Source: Gammaproteobacteria bacterium (lineage in GTDB: Bacteria; Pseudomonadota; Gammaproteobacteria; Pseudomonadales; Halieaceae). From it: a stretch of DNA of 64,000 nt. Within the stretch, counting starts at the first letter, position 1. Every line of letters starts with the position of its first letter. A program made the translations under genes and the position numbers. The notes under the pieces were generated by a model, which saw nothing but the letters and a program-made list of their open reading frames with translations, was not told the DNA's origin and did no database searches. Of the stretch, positions 54,409 through 64,000 are shown piece after piece. The stretch is taken from contig JANSYN010000011.1 in the NCBI GenBank assembly GCA_024742415.1, forward strand, positions 62,001 to 126,000, in the 5' to 3' direction.

Positions 54409-55323
54409 CTACAAGGACAGGTCTTCCTGTTCGGCACCTTCCTTTACGGGGATCATCAGGTCTTCTTTACTCACCCCCATAATCAGCAGGGTATTGGCCG
54501 CAACATAGATCGAGGAGTAAGTACCAATTGCAACACCGGCAATCAGCGCAATCGCAAATCCGCGAATGATCTCACCACCAAACAGGGCAAGCGCCACCAA
54601 CACCAGCAACGTGGTCAACGACGTCACCAGCGTCCTGCCGAGCGTCTCTGTCAATGAAATGTTGATCACTTCCACCGGCTCGGCTCGCCTGAGTTTACGG
54701 AAGTTCTCACGGATACGGTCTGAGACAACAATGGTATCGTTGAGTGAGTAACCAATGACCGCCAGCAGCGCCGCAAGCACTGTCAGGTCAAACTCCAGGC
54801 CCATCACCGAGAAAAAGCCCAGTGTGATCAGCACGTCGTGCACCAAAGCAACCACAGCACCCACGGCGAACTTGAACTGGAAGCGAAACGCGATGTACAG
54901 CATCACCAGGCCCAGTGCGAGCAACATGGCCAGGCCACCCTGCTCACGGAGTTCGTCGCCCACTTGCGGGCCGACAAACTCGATGCGACGCAATTCAACA
55001 TCGCCCGGGTAGGCGTCCTGCAGTGCTGAGAGCAACGCGGCGCCCTCTTTGTCCGAATACCCCTGCGGCAGGCGAATCAACACGTCCTTGTCGCTACCAA
55101 AGCTGACAACAATCGCGCCCTCATAGCCGCCGCTATTGAGCGTACCCCTGATCGCGTTGAGGTCTGCGGTATCGCTGTAATGCACCTCAACCAGCGTGCC
55201 GCCGGTGAAGTCCAGGCCCCAATTCAGCTGGCGCACGGTCAGGGAGCCTATTGCCACCAGCAACAGTAGTACCGACACTGCCGTGGCCAGTTTTCGTTGC
55301 CCCATGAAATCAATGGTTTTCAT
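54409..55323 (-). CDS. secF: Protein translocase subunit SecF
   Basis: Inner-membrane RND-type subunit that with SecD uses the proton gradient to help complete export. The 304-residue protein has six transmembrane helices, the periplasmic domain near 35-130 with LDFTGGTLVEVHY, and GYSLNDTIVVSDRIREN, the conserved family motif. The acidic C-terminal tail EEGAEQEDLSL-like is short. 3 nt after secD. Confidence 0.96.
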   Translation of the reverse strand: MKTIDFMGQRKLATAVSVLLLLVAIGSLTVRQLNWGLDFTGGTLVEVHYSDTADLNAIRGTLNSGGYEGAIVVSFGSDKDVLIRLPQGYSDKEGAALLSALQDAYPGDVELRRIEFVGPQVGDELREQGGLAMLLALGLVMLYIAFRFQFKFAVGAVVALVHDVLITLGFFSVMGLEFDLTVLAALLAVIGYSLNDTIVVSDRIRENFRKLRRAEPVEVINISLTETLGRTLVTSLTTLLVLVALALFGGEIIRGFAIALIAGVAIGTYSSIYVAANTLLIMGVSKEDLMIPVKEGAEQEDLSL

Positions 55324-55326
55324 GCT

Positions 55327-57222
55327 CTAGCCCTCGCCCGTCACAGCACTGTTGCCGCCGATCGACAGCGTTTTCACGCGGCGGCCGCCGTATATGAGGT
55401 TAATCATTGCGCGCGTACACATGATCGCGGTAAACATCGAGGTGAGAATCCCCACCGACAGTGTGACAGCAAAGCCCTTGACCGGGCCCGTGCCCACGGC
55501 ATAGAGAATCACCGCGACGATCAGCGTCGTGATGTTGGCGTCCAGGATAGTCGCGACGGCCCGTCCGTAACCGGCGTGGATGGCCATTTGCGGCGACAAC
55601 CCGTTGCGAAGTTCCTCCCGAATGCGGGAAAAGATCAGCACATTGGCGTCCACTGCCATACCCACCGTCAGTACAATCCCCGCGATACCGGGCAAGGTTA
55701 ACGTCGCGCCAAGCAGTGACATCACAGAAATCAATAACATCAGGTTGAGGCTAAGGGCCACCACCGCAACAATGCCAAACACGCGGTAATACAGGACCAT
55801 GAACAGGGCAACCAGCGCCAGGCCGATCTGAACGGACTTCACACCCAGACGGATGTTCTCAGCACCCAGCGAAGGCCCCACCGTCCGTTCTTCTACAAAC
55901 GTCACCGGGGCCGCCAGCGCACCGGCGCGCAGCATCAGGGCCAATTCCTTGGCTTCCAGTGGGCTGTCCAGGCCGCTGATCTGGAAATTCGCACCTAGCG
56001 CTTCATTAATGACTGGCGCGGTTAGCAGTTTCTTTTCGTCATACGGGATTTTTACGATGGCCTCTGTACCGTCTTCCTGCACCTCATAGCGGGTACGGTA
56101 CTTGCGCTCGATGAACAGCACGCCCATGCGACGTTTGACATTGCGACTGGTCACGCGAGACATCATCACTCCACCCTCGCTGTCCAGACCGATATTCACC
56201 ACGGGCTGCCCGTTCTGGTCGAAGTTGGACTGCGCGCTACTCACACGCTCACCCGTGATGATCAATTCGCGTTCCAGCCATTCGGTCATGCCTGCGCGAT
56301 CGGGACTGCGGTATTCAAAGCGTTGTTTGTCTGCAGCAGGAGCGTCGCTGCGTGCGACCAGGCGAAACTCCAGGTTGGCAACTTTACCCAGGATACGCTT
56401 GGCCTCGGCGGTGTCCTGAATGCCGGGCAACTCAACCACAATGCGTCTTTGGCCCTGGCGCTGCACCAATGGCTCTGATACGCCAAGCTCGTTGACGCGG
56501 TTACGCAGCGTCGTCAGGTTCTGGCTCACGGAGTAATCGGCGATTTCCTTGATCTTCTGCTCAGACAGCGTGGCCACGATGTTCCAGCTATCGGCTTCGT
56601 CCACGCGGTCGAGCACCAGTTCGGGACTGTTCTGCGCCATCAGCGCCCTGGCCTGCTCGCGCAACTCCTCGCTGTTGAAGCGCGCCTCCAGGCGGCCATT
56701 GCTGTCCTGGCTGACCAGGCCCCTGACCCGCTCTTCGCGCAGTACGCGCTTGGTGTCATTGAGGTAGAACTCCATGCGGCGCTCTACCGCGGCATCTACA
56801 TCCACTTCGAGTTTGAAATGCACGCCACCGCTTAAATCCAGACCCAGCTTCATGGGCTGCGCACCGTAATCACTGAGCCAGGAAGGCGTTGTGGGGGCGA
56901 GGTTGAGAGCCACGATGTAGCCATCGCCGAGGGCACGCGACACCGTTGCCTGCGCAACCAACTGCTGATCGACATCGCGCAAACGGATCAGGGCGTTGCG
57001 GCCATTCTCGTCTATGGTCTCGTCAAAGTGCGCAATGCCTTTGTCCTCCAGTGCGGTCAATGCGCGCTGCAACGTCGAAGCGTCAATCAACTGGGCACTG
57101 TTTTCTCCGGTTACCTGGAGCGCCGGATCCGGGGCATAAAGATTGGCCGCGGCGTAGAACCCTCCCAGGAACAGCACAAAAACGAGCAGGAGGTACTTCC
57201 ACAGCGGGTATTTGTTCAGCAT
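55327..57222 (-). CDS. secD: Protein translocase subunit SecD
   Basis: Partner of SecF, 631 residues, with one N-terminal membrane helix, a large periplasmic domain (P1 head region) and five further helices. DLSGGVHFKLEVD and GLDSEGGVMMSRVTSRN near the P1 domain, LPGIAGIVLTVGMAVDANVLIFSRIREE in the membrane domain are typical. YajC and Tgt, often upstream, are not here; purL lies upstream instead. Confidence 0.96.
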   Translation of the reverse strand: MLNKYPLWKYLLLVFVLFLGGFYAAANLYAPDPALQVTGENSAQLIDASTLQRALTALEDKGIAHFDETIDENGRNALIRLRDVDQQLVAQATVSRALGDGYIVALNLAPTTPSWLSDYGAQPMKLGLDLSGGVHFKLEVDVDAAVERRMEFYLNDTKRVLREERVRGLVSQDSNGRLEARFNSEELREQARALMAQNSPELVLDRVDEADSWNIVATLSEQKIKEIADYSVSQNLTTLRNRVNELGVSEPLVQRQGQRRIVVELPGIQDTAEAKRILGKVANLEFRLVARSDAPAADKQRFEYRSPDRAGMTEWLERELIITGERVSSAQSNFDQNGQPVVNIGLDSEGGVMMSRVTSRNVKRRMGVLFIERKYRTRYEVQEDGTEAIVKIPYDEKKLLTAPVINEALGANFQISGLDSPLEAKELALMLRAGALAAPVTFVEERTVGPSLGAENIRLGVKSVQIGLALVALFMVLYYRVFGIVAVVALSLNLMLLISVMSLLGATLTLPGIAGIVLTVGMAVDANVLIFSRIREELRNGLSPQMAIHAGYGRAVATILDANITTLIVAVILYAVGTGPVKGFAVTLSVGILTSMFTAIMCTRAMINLIYGGRRVKTLSIGGNSAVTGEG

Positions 57223-57346
57223 AAGTTCGCTCTAAATTAGCGCCGGAGGGCAGCCTCCGGTAGAAAAGTGGGCCATTATAGATTAACGGCACGTGGCTAC
57301 AAGTGCGCAGGGGCAGCGCGTGCCTGCGGTTCGGCTACGGCCGTGA

Positions 57347-60300
57347 TCAATCAAGCCAGCAGCGCGCATTGCGGAACAAACGCAACCAGGCCCCGTCTTC
57401 TTCCCAACCCGGTGGCTCCCAGGAATGCTGCACCGTGCGATAAACGCGCTCCGGGTGCGGCATCATTATCGTGGCCCGGCCATCCTCACTGGTGACACCG
57501 GCTATGCCCGCTGGCGAGCCATTGGGGTTGGCCGGGTACCGCTGAGCTACGCTCAGGTCGTTTTCAAGGTAACGCAGCGCCACCAGGCCCGCGGCCTCAC
57601 AGGCCGCCTGTGCCTGCGCGCTTGCAAACTCTGCCCGGCCCTCGCCGTGTGCTACCGCAATTGGCATATGGGAGCCCTGCATCTGGTCAAGTAACACCGA
57701 CTTGCACGGCTCAACGCGCACCAGCGCCAACCGCGCCTCAAACTGCTCCGAGCGATTGCGCACAAAGCGTGGCCAAAGTGATGCGCCGGGAATCAGGTCT
57801 TTCAGGGTTGAAACCATCTGGCAGCCATTACAGACCCCCAAAGTGAACGTATCACTGCGTTCAAAAAATGCGCTGAATGCATCGCGCAATAACGGGTTAA
57901 AAAGAATGCTTTTGGCCCAGCCCTCCCCCGCGCCCAGCACATCTCCATAGGAGAAGCCGCCACAGGCGACCAGGCCGCGAAACTGTTGCAGGTCAATGCG
58001 GCCGGCGGCAACATCACTCATGTGCACATCGATGGGCGTGAATCCGGCTTTATGAAATGCCGCTGCCATTTCTACGTGCCCGTTGACGCCCTGCTCACGC
58101 AGCACTGCAACACGCGGGCGAACACCTTTGGCAATATAGGGTGCGCAAACATCGTCGCTGGCATCGAATGTCAGCTGTGCTGACAGCCCCGGGTCGTCGC
58201 TGTCTATGCGAGCAAACTCTTCCTGCGCACACTGCGGGTTATCGCGCAGCGCTTGTATTTCGAAGCTGGTTCGCGACCACAGGCGCTGCAAACGTCGCCG
58301 GTCATCCTGCCAGGTCTCATCCGCACTGAGCACGACGTTGACAGCCTCGCCGGCCACCGCGCGCCCCACCACATGCATGCATGACCCAAGCCCCAGCGCC
58401 TCGCCGCGCGCCACGAAAGACGCCAGGTGTGCACCGGAGATCTGGACTACCGCACCCGCCTCTTCGTTGAAGAGCTTTTCCAGGGGCGAGCCCGTCAGGC
58501 CAGCGACATCAATCTCAAGGCCACAGCGGCCCGCAAACGCCATTTCCAGCAGGGTGACCAATAGGCCGCCATCCGAGCGGTCGTGATAGGCCAGCAGCGC
58601 TTGCTGTTGCACAAATTCCTGCACCAGAACAAAGAACGCCTGCAGGTCGTTGACATCGTCAATGTCCGGAACACACGCACCGAGTTGGCCGTTGACCTGC
58701 GCCAGCGCCGATCCACCCAGTCGATTCCTGCCACGCCCAAGGTCAATAAGCACCAGCACGGCGTCTTCATCGGGGCGCAACTGCGCAGTGACAGACAGCC
58801 GCACATCGGTCACGGGTGTAAATGCAGAGACCACCAGCGACATGGGCGCGGTCACGGATTTATCCTGCCCTTCCTCACGCCATTGAGTACGCATGGACAT
58901 GGAATCCTTGCCCACCGGAATGGTGATCCCCAACGCCGGGCAGAACTCCATGCCCACAGCCTGTACCGTGTCATACAGGGCCTGGTCCTCGGCGCCGTGG
59001 CCGGCAGCACACATCCAGTTGGCAGACAGCTTCACATCCCGAATGTTGGCAATGGCTGCGGCCGAGATATTGGTAATGGCCTCGGCCACTGCCATACGAC
59101 CCGATGCCGGACCATCAACCAGTGCCAGCGGTGTGCGTTCGCCTATGGCCATCGCCTCACCGGCAAAGCCGGTGTAGGACACCGTAGTCACCGCGCAATC
59201 TGCCACCGGCACCTGCCAGGGGCCAACCATCTGGTCGCGCGCCACCATACCGGTGACGGTACGATCGCCGATTGTGATCAAAAAATGCTTGCCGGCCACA
59301 CCGGGGAGTTGCAAAACCAGCTCTGCCGCGGCACCGACATCGTTGTGCAGGTCAGTGGCAGCATGCACAACGCGCGTTCGCTCGAAAGCGCGTGTCATCT
59401 TGGGGGGCTTGCCAAACAGTACAGACATGGGCAGGTCTACCGGCACGGCCTCGAAGTGGCGATCCCCCAACCTCAGCTGGAGTTCCTGTGTCGCTTCGCC
59501 AACCACCGCGTAGGGACACCGTTCACGCACGCAAATAGCCTCAAAGCGCGCCAGGTGCTCGGGCTCCACTGCCATGACATAACGTTCCTGCGATTCATTA
59601 CACCACAGTTCCAGCGGTGACATGCCGGGCTCATCACTGGGAATATCGCGCAACTCAAAGCGGCCACCGCGGCCGCCATCCTTGACCAGTTCAGGCAAGG
59701 CGTTGGACAGGCCGCCCGCACCCACGTCATGAATAAAGGCAATAGGATTGTCCTGACCCAGTTGCCAGCAGCGATCAATCACCTCCTGGCAACGACGCTC
59801 CATTTCGGGGTTTTGCCGCTGCACGGACGCGAAATCCAGATCTTCGGCGCTGCTGCCGCTGGTCATGGAGGATGCCGCGCCGCCACCCAGCCCGATCAGC
59901 ATTGCCGGACCACCCAGCACAATCAGTTTCGCGCCGGGACGGAAAGTGCCTTTCTCCACGTGCTCTTGCCGGATATTGCCGTAGCCGCCGGCGATCATGA
60001 TGGGCTTGTGATAGCCGCGCACTTCAGGGCCGTTCACACCCTCCACGCGTTGTTCAAAGGTACGAAAATAGCCGCAAATGTTGGGCCTGCCGTACTCGTT
60101 GTTGAACGCGGCCCCACCAATGGGACCTTCGAGCATGATCTCCAGCGCAGAGACAATACGATCCGGCTTACCGTAGTCGACCTCCCAGGGCTGCACGTAC
60201 CCTGGAATTTTCAAATTGGACACAGAGAAGCCCGTCAGCCCCACTTTGGGTTTTGAGCCCCTGCCAACCGCGCCTTCGTCCCTGATCTCGCCGCCTGAGC

Positions 60301-61243
60301 CTGTGCCGGCGCCTGGAAACGGCGCTATCGCCGTGGGGTGATTATGCGTCTCGACTTTCATCAGCAGGTGGATGTGCTCGGCGCTATACACATACTCACC
60401 GGACTCGGGCAGCGGTAAAAAGCGCTCTGCGTAGTGCCCGCGCACCACAGCAGCGTTATCAGAATAGGCTGAAAGCACGTTGTCGCCTGCAGATTCATGG
60501 GTATTGCGGATCATCTGGAACAACGAATGCGTTTGCGCCCGGCCATCGATCTCCCAGGCGGCGTTGAAGATTTTGTGGCGACAGTGCTCGGAGTTGGCCT
60601 GGGCGAACATCATTAATTCGACGTCGGTGGGGTTGCGCTGCAGCGCGGTAAAGCTCTCCAGCAAGTAATCGATTTCATCCTCGGCCAGGGCCAGACCCAG
60701 CGCAGCGTCAGCCTGTACCAATGCCTGCCTGCCATGCGCAAGCACATCCACGACCGACAGCGGCCGCGGCTGGGCGTGTTCAAACAGCGCACTGGCCTGT
60801 TCGGTGCTGTCCAGCACAGACTCCGTCATTCGATCATGTAAAAGATCCAGTAGCTGGCGACGCGCATCGCTGGTCAGCGAATCGGGCACCTGCAGGTACC
60901 AGCCAACCCCGCGTTCAATGCGCTCAACCTCTGGCAAGCCGCAGTTGTGGGCAATGTCTGTTGCCTTGCTGGACCAGGGAGAAATCGTGCCAGCGCGTGG
61001 TACCACCAGAAAAAACTCACAAGCGTTCAGTTGCTCCTGGGCAATGGGTTCGGCATGGGGGCCGTAACGCAGGAGACTTTCGAGAATGCTGAGCTGCGGG
61101 GTCGTCAGCGGCTGGTGCAATGCAGCAAAGTGCAGAAACTCGGCGTGCAGCAGTTGAATATCGTCGTGAATCTCTGACAGCTTCTGCGCCAGTTTGGCCA
61201 CTCGAAATGCGGACAAAGCAGCGCTACCACGCAGGGTCAACAT
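57347..61243 (-). CDS. purL: Phosphoribosylformylglycinamidine synthase (PurL, large form)
   Basis: ATP- and glutamine-dependent enzyme of purine synthesis that makes FGAM from FGAR. The 1298-residue protein has the length of the E. coli form (1295) and the same domain order: PurS-like N terminus, linker, two-part synthetase with [20 protein letters not shown]-like [18 protein letters not shown] and [13 protein letters not shown], then a glutamine amidotransferase with the nucleophile in LGVCNGCQM and PHPER. The start [18 protein letters not shown] aligns with E. coli MMEILRGSPALSAFRINKL; a frame 63 nt longer is less likely. Confidence 0.97.
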   Translation of the reverse strand: MLTLRGSAALSAFRVAKLAQKLSEIHDDIQLLHAEFLHFAALHQPLTTPQLSILESLLRYGPHAEPIAQEQLNACEFFLVVPRAGTISPWSSKATDIAHNCGLPEVERIERGVGWYLQVPDSLTSDARRQLLDLLHDRMTESVLDSTEQASALFEHAQPRPLSVVDVLAHGRQALVQADAALGLALAEDEIDYLLESFTALQRNPTDVELMMFAQANSEHCRHKIFNAAWEIDGRAQTHSLFQMIRNTHESAGDNVLSAYSDNAAVVRGHYAERFLPLPESGEYVYSAEHIHLLMKVETHNHPTAIAPFPGAGTGSGGEIRDEGAVGRGSKPKVGLTGFSVSNLKIPGYVQPWEVDYGKPDRIVSALEIMLEGPIGGAAFNNEYGRPNICGYFRTFEQRVEGVNGPEVRGYHKPIMIAGGYGNIRQEHVEKGTFRPGAKLIVLGGPAMLIGLGGGAASSMTSGSSAEDLDFASVQRQNPEMERRCQEVIDRCWQLGQDNPIAFIHDVGAGGLSNALPELVKDGGRGGRFELRDIPSDEPGMSPLELWCNESQERYVMAVEPEHLARFEAICVRERCPYAVVGEATQELQLRLGDRHFEAVPVDLPMSVLFGKPPKMTRAFERTRVVHAATDLHNDVGAAAELVLQLPGVAGKHFLITIGDRTVTGMVARDQMVGPWQVPVADCAVTTVSYTGFAGEAMAIGERTPLALVDGPASGRMAVAEAITNISAAAIANIRDVKLSANWMCAAGHGAEDQALYDTVQAVGMEFCPALGITIPVGKDSMSMRTQWREEGQDKSVTAPMSLVVSAFTPVTDVRLSVTAQLRPDEDAVLVLIDLGRGRNRLGGSALAQVNGQLGACVPDIDDVNDLQAFFVLVQEFVQQQALLAYHDRSDGGLLVTLLEMAFAGRCGLEIDVAGLTGSPLEKLFNEEAGAVVQISGAHLASFVARGEALGLGSCMHVVGRAVAGEAVNVVLSADETWQDDRRRLQRLWSRTSFEIQALRDNPQCAQEEFARIDSDDPGLSAQLTFDASDDVCAPYIAKGVRPRVAVLREQGVNGHVEMAAAFHKAGFTPIDVHMSDVAAGRIDLQQFRGLVACGGFSYGDVLGAGEGWAKSILFNPLLRDAFSAFFERSDTFTLGVCNGCQMVSTLKDLIPGASLWPRFVRNRSEQFEARLALVRVEPCKSVLLDQMQGSHMPIAVAHGEGRAEFASAQAQAACEAAGLVALRYLENDLSVAQRYPANPNGSPAGIAGVTSEDGRATIMMPHPERVYRTVQHSWEPPGWEEDGAWLRLFRNARCWLD

Positions 61244-61385
61244 GCTGTGCTCAACTCCAGGGGGAGGTTTCTGAAGGGGCGGCATTGTACTGTATTTGAC
61301 AGGCATCTGTTAGCCGAAATTGCGGGCGATTGCCACGGTAATTGTCCTGCGGCACATTTGACGCAGGGCAATTACACTTGACCAC

Positions 61386-62813
61386 ATGACCAAGCTGTTA
61401 CGCTTTGCACTGCTCATGACACTGCTGCTCCAGGGCGGCTGTGAGACACGCGACGCCCTGGATGAAATCCTGGACCGTGGCGAACTGGTTGTTGTGACGC
61501 GCAATGGTCCTACCACCTATTACCTTGAGCGCAATGGCGCGGCAGGGTTCGAGCATGCATTGGCCAGCCGACTTGCTGCCGAGTTGGGTGTGACGCTGGT
61601 CATGGAGCCCGGCTTTAGCCTGCAAGAGATCTTTACGGCGCTGCGTCGTGGCGAAGCTGATATCGCGGCAGCCGGTCTGACGCTCACGCAGTCGCGCGCC
61701 CGCGAGTTCCCGCACTCAATCGGATACGACACCCTGACAACCCAGGTGGTCTATAAAACCGGTAACTACCGCCCGCGCAAGGTAGCAGATATCGAGCAGA
61801 TGACCATCGCGGTGCTGGCGAATTCCGGGCCCGCAAACACGCTCAGGGCACTGCGCCGCGACGCACTACCGGAACTGCGCTGGCAGGAAGTGGCTGAGGC
61901 AGATTCCATGGAACTGCTGCAACTGGTCCACGACGAAGAAGTCGAACTGGCCCTGATCAGCTCGGCCGACTTTGCGGTGCAGCAAAGCCTGTTTCCGCGT
62001 TTGCGTGTGGCCATAGAGCTTGAGCGAGAACAGGAGATGGTCTGGTACCTGCCGCCCTCGCGCGACAACAGCCGTTTGATCGAGGTGGTCAATAACTTTA
62101 TTACCGCGCTGGATGCCAGCGGCGAACTGGAGCGCATGCGCGAAACACACTTTGGCCATATTGAGGGCGTCTCCAGAATTGGCTCACACACGTTTACCCG
62201 CATGATGCGCACTGCCCTGCCGCCATACCTGGATCTGATCAAGGATGTCGCCGCAGAGTACCAGATGGAATGGGAACTGCTGGCAGCCATCGCCTACCAG
62301 GAATCACACTGGGATCCACGTGCTGAATCGCCCACCGGCGTGCGCGGCATGATGATGCTTACACTGCCGACCGCACACGAAATGGGCGTGGATAACCGCC
62401 TCAATGCGCGGCAAAGCCTGCGCGGCGGTGCGCGCTACTACAAAAATATGAAGCGACGCCTACCTGATGATATCGAAGAGCCGGATCGAACCTGGTTGGC
62501 ACTGGCCGCCTACAACATTGGCATGGGCCACCTGGAAGATGCCCGGGTAATCACTCAACGGCAGGGCGGCAACCCTGACCTGTGGAGTGACGTCATGGAA
62601 AGGCTGCCACTGCTACAGAAAAGCGCGCACTATGAAAAAACACGTTACGGCTATGCTCGCGGCCAGGAGGCCTACACCTACGTGCAGAACATTCGCCACT
62701 ACTACAGTATTTTGCAGTGGCAGGACCTTTCAGAGAAGCGTGTGCTGCGCCCATTACAGATTGAGGACTACCTGCCAGAAGTCCTGCAGCGCGTCGAACT
62801 GAAAAGTCTATAG
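61386..62813 (+). CDS. mltF: Membrane-bound lytic murein transglycosylase MltF
   Basis: Cleaves peptidoglycan glycan strands. Of 475 residues, an N-terminal lipobox-like LQGGC (C19), a bacterial substrate-binding-type domain (about 30-265, GELVVVTRNGPTTYYL), and a C-terminal lytic transglycosylase domain with E306 in AYQESHWDP, PTGVRGMMMLT and AAYNIGMGHLEDAR are evident. It is divergent from purL with 142 nt between, the arrangement commonly seen in gammaproteobacteria. Confidence 0.96.
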   Translation: MTKLLRFALLMTLLLQGGCETRDALDEILDRGELVVVTRNGPTTYYLERNGAAGFEHALASRLAAELGVTLVMEPGFSLQEIFTALRRGEADIAAAGLTLTQSRAREFPHSIGYDTLTTQVVYKTGNYRPRKVADIEQMTIAVLANSGPANTLRALRRDALPELRWQEVAEADSMELLQLVHDEEVELALISSADFAVQQSLFPRLRVAIELEREQEMVWYLPPSRDNSRLIEVVNNFITALDASGELERMRETHFGHIEGVSRIGSHTFTRMMRTALPPYLDLIKDVAAEYQMEWELLAAIAYQESHWDPRAESPTGVRGMMMLTLPTAHEMGVDNRLNARQSLRGGARYYKNMKRRLPDDIEEPDRTWLALAAYNIGMGHLEDARVITQRQGGNPDLWSDVMERLPLLQKSAHYEKTRYGYARGQEAYTYVQNIRHYYSILQWQDLSEKRVLRPLQIEDYLPEVLQRVELKSL

Positions 62814-62881
62814 GGATGGTTTGGCAACGACGCGCCATCGCCCGCCGCGGTCCTGCCCACCACGCTGCCAGACTTGCCGCG

Positions 62882-63346
62882 CTATTGTTGCCGCCGCGCA
62901 GCAAAAAATGACTGTAACCTGCCGGCGCTCTCCGGACCCAGGACATCACCCGTCCATGCCACCTTGTGGTTGTACCACGGTGATTCCAAAGCGCAGGCAT
63001 TACTGCACACAACACCTGCCCTGGGCTCTCGCGCGGCGAAGACCAGATGCGCTATCCTGGCATGGACCAACGCGCCGGCGCACATGGAGCAGGGCTCCAG
63101 CGTCACATACAAAATGCAGCCCGGAAGCCGATAATTGCCGCTAAAGCGCGCAGCATCGCGCAGCGCGACAATTTCTGCATGCGCCGTGGGATCGTTGTCA
63201 GAGATGACCGAATTCCAGCCCTCACCGACGAGTTGATCATCCCTCACGACAACCGCGCCGATGGGTACCTCTCCCTCGTTTTCGGCGCGATCGGCAAGGG
63301 CCAGTGCCCGGCGCATCCACTGCTCATGATTTTCCAGGACTGACAA
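62882..63346 (-). CDS. tadA: tRNA-specific adenosine deaminase TadA
   Basis: Deaminates adenosine-34 of tRNA-Arg to inosine. The 154-residue protein has zinc/catalytic residues H56-A-E58 and PCSMC (C86, C89). It starts with TTG at 63346: GGAG stands 8 nt upstream, and SVLENHEQWMRRAL aligns with E. coli SEVEFSHEYWMRHAL, so the rare start is well supported. Confidence 0.95.
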   Translation of the reverse strand: MSVLENHEQWMRRALALADRAENEGEVPIGAVVVRDDQLVGEGWNSVISDNDPTAHAEIVALRDAARFSGNYRLPGCILYVTLEPCSMCAGALVHARIAHLVFAAREPRAGVVCSNACALESPWYNHKVAWTGDVLGPESAGRLQSFFAARRQQ

Positions 63347-63424
63347 ACGAGTATCTCCAGTAAGGGTGGCCCGGCGATCTCGCGCACGGCCGTCGCACAG
63401 ACATCGCCCAGCCTGCTGCGGTGT

Positions 63425-64000
63425 TTAGCCCCACCATTCGATGGTGCGGTGTGCCAGTACCGTAAGAATACACAGATGCGCGCACCAGTATGCCGCCAGG
63501 CAAGTAAAAGCCGTTCCCGGCGCCAGCACACTTCCCCGCGCCGCATAGCCCGACTCCAGTGCGGCCAGGCGGCCGGCTGCATCACCACAATCAAAGCCGA
63601 CGCCTGGGCGATTGCTATTGCTTGCGGCGCGAGACGGCAAGGCAGACAACGTGCGGATTGCGTGGGCAACCGGTGCCGTGCCCTGGGCCCAGCGGGCCGC
63701 CGCCAGGTCACAGGCCTGCTCTGCATCCGCCCGGATATCGCTGCGCACCTGATTGCCCAGGCGCGCAGGCCAGAGCAGCGTGAACCAGCGTGCCAGCAGC
63801 AGTCTTGCATTGTCGTAGCGCGCGCAGTGCGCACGCTCATGGGCCAACACGATGTCGAGCTCTACCGGTTGCAACTGCGCTATCAGGCCCTGCGACACCA
63901 CGACCTCGGGCCGCCACAGGCCGGCGCAAAAGGCCATCAGTTCAGGGCTGTCCAACGTACGGAAGCCGCCACCGCTTGGGCGCGTAAAAAGGCGCAGCAC
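63425..64000 (-). CDS. M56-family membrane metallopeptidase (BlaR1/MecR1-like), partial
   Basis: At least 191 residues of a protein whose N terminus lies beyond the window's right edge. The zinc protease motif is in VLAHERAHCARYDNARLLLARW (HERAH), preceded by the SQGLIAQLQPVELD segment typical of M56 peptidases, and followed by a DAEQACDLAA glutamate region. C-terminal hydrophobic stretch (about 160-185). In BlaR1-type systems such peptidases cleave a repressor, usually a BlaI/MecI partner encoded upstream, outside this window. The visible part ends without the sensor domain of BlaR1. Confidence 0.75.
   Translation of the reverse strand: MLRLFTRPSGGGFRTLDSPELMAFCAGLWRPEVVVSQGLIAQLQPVELDIVLAHERAHCARYDNARLLLARWFTLLWPARLGNQVRSDIRADAEQACDLAAARWAQGTAPVAHAIRTLSALPSRAASNSNRPGVGFDCGDAAGRLAALESGYAARGSVLAPGTAFTCLAAYWCAHLCILTVLAHRTIEWWG

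Noticed and set aside
61295-61300. TTGACA as the -35 of mltF
   Set aside because: No -10 element lies 16-18 nt downstream, so a promoter call is not supported.

Overview
The window reads as a gammaproteobacterial chromosome, most likely a marine oligotroph of the Cellvibrionales/Halieaceae kind. Three things point there: the housekeeping block iscR-iscSUA-hscBA-fdx-iscX-ndk-rlmN-pilF-rodZ-ispG-hisS-yfgM-bamB-der is in the classical gammaproteobacterial order; there are five TonB-dependent receptors in 38 kb; and a PEP-CTERM protein sits behind a sigma-54 promoter. The lineage is inferred from gene content, not from an alignment. The window holds 51 protein-coding genes that I can support, two cobalamin riboswitches and several terminators, but no rRNA, tRNA, insertion sequence, phage or CRISPR array that I can see.

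Left part (about 0-37.7 kb) is accessory and nutritional. It opens with a PadR regulator and a two-subunit sodium:solute symporter (1-3 kb), then a TonB receptor, an LLM-class flavin oxidoreductase, a DAHP synthase and a DUF501 protein. A cobalamin salvage region (8.6-14.8 kb) has two convergent operons, btuB-like/cobO and btuC-btuD-btuF, each behind its own B12 riboswitch. It is followed by O-acetylhomoserine sulfhydrylase, two more TonB receptors with an HxlR regulator, and isocitrate lyase. From 24 to 31 kb lies an acyl-CoA catabolic set (CoA ligase, Htd2/MaoC-type hydratase, class III CoA-transferase, acyl-CoA dehydrogenase, SDR) interrupted by the PEP-CTERM gene. From 31.5 to 37.7 kb a tightly overlapping three-gene operon encodes a dihaem cytochrome c4, a MauG/CcpA-like dihaem peroxidase and a parallel beta-helix protein ending in a cytochrome c domain. 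It is divergent from a fifth TonB receptor. This redox operon is the best candidate for a poorly described system here.

Right part (about 37.7-61.2 kb) is a long minus-strand housekeeping block: a group III truncated haemoglobin coupled to der, bamB, yfgM, hisS, ispG, a short rodZ, pilF, rlmN and ndk, the complete ISC iron-sulfur operon with an IscR site in front of iscR, then trmJ, suhB, secF, secD and purL. The window ends with mltF on the plus strand, tadA (TTG start) and a partial M56-family membrane metallopeptidase running off the right edge.

Functionally, the left half imports large or scarce nutrients across the outer membrane, takes up and adenosylates corrinoids, and degrades acyl-CoA substrates to acetyl-CoA with glyoxylate bypass support. 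The right half builds Fe-S clusters, isoprenoids and envelope proteins. Identifications come from reading motifs, lengths and neighbourhoods; no database search was run.
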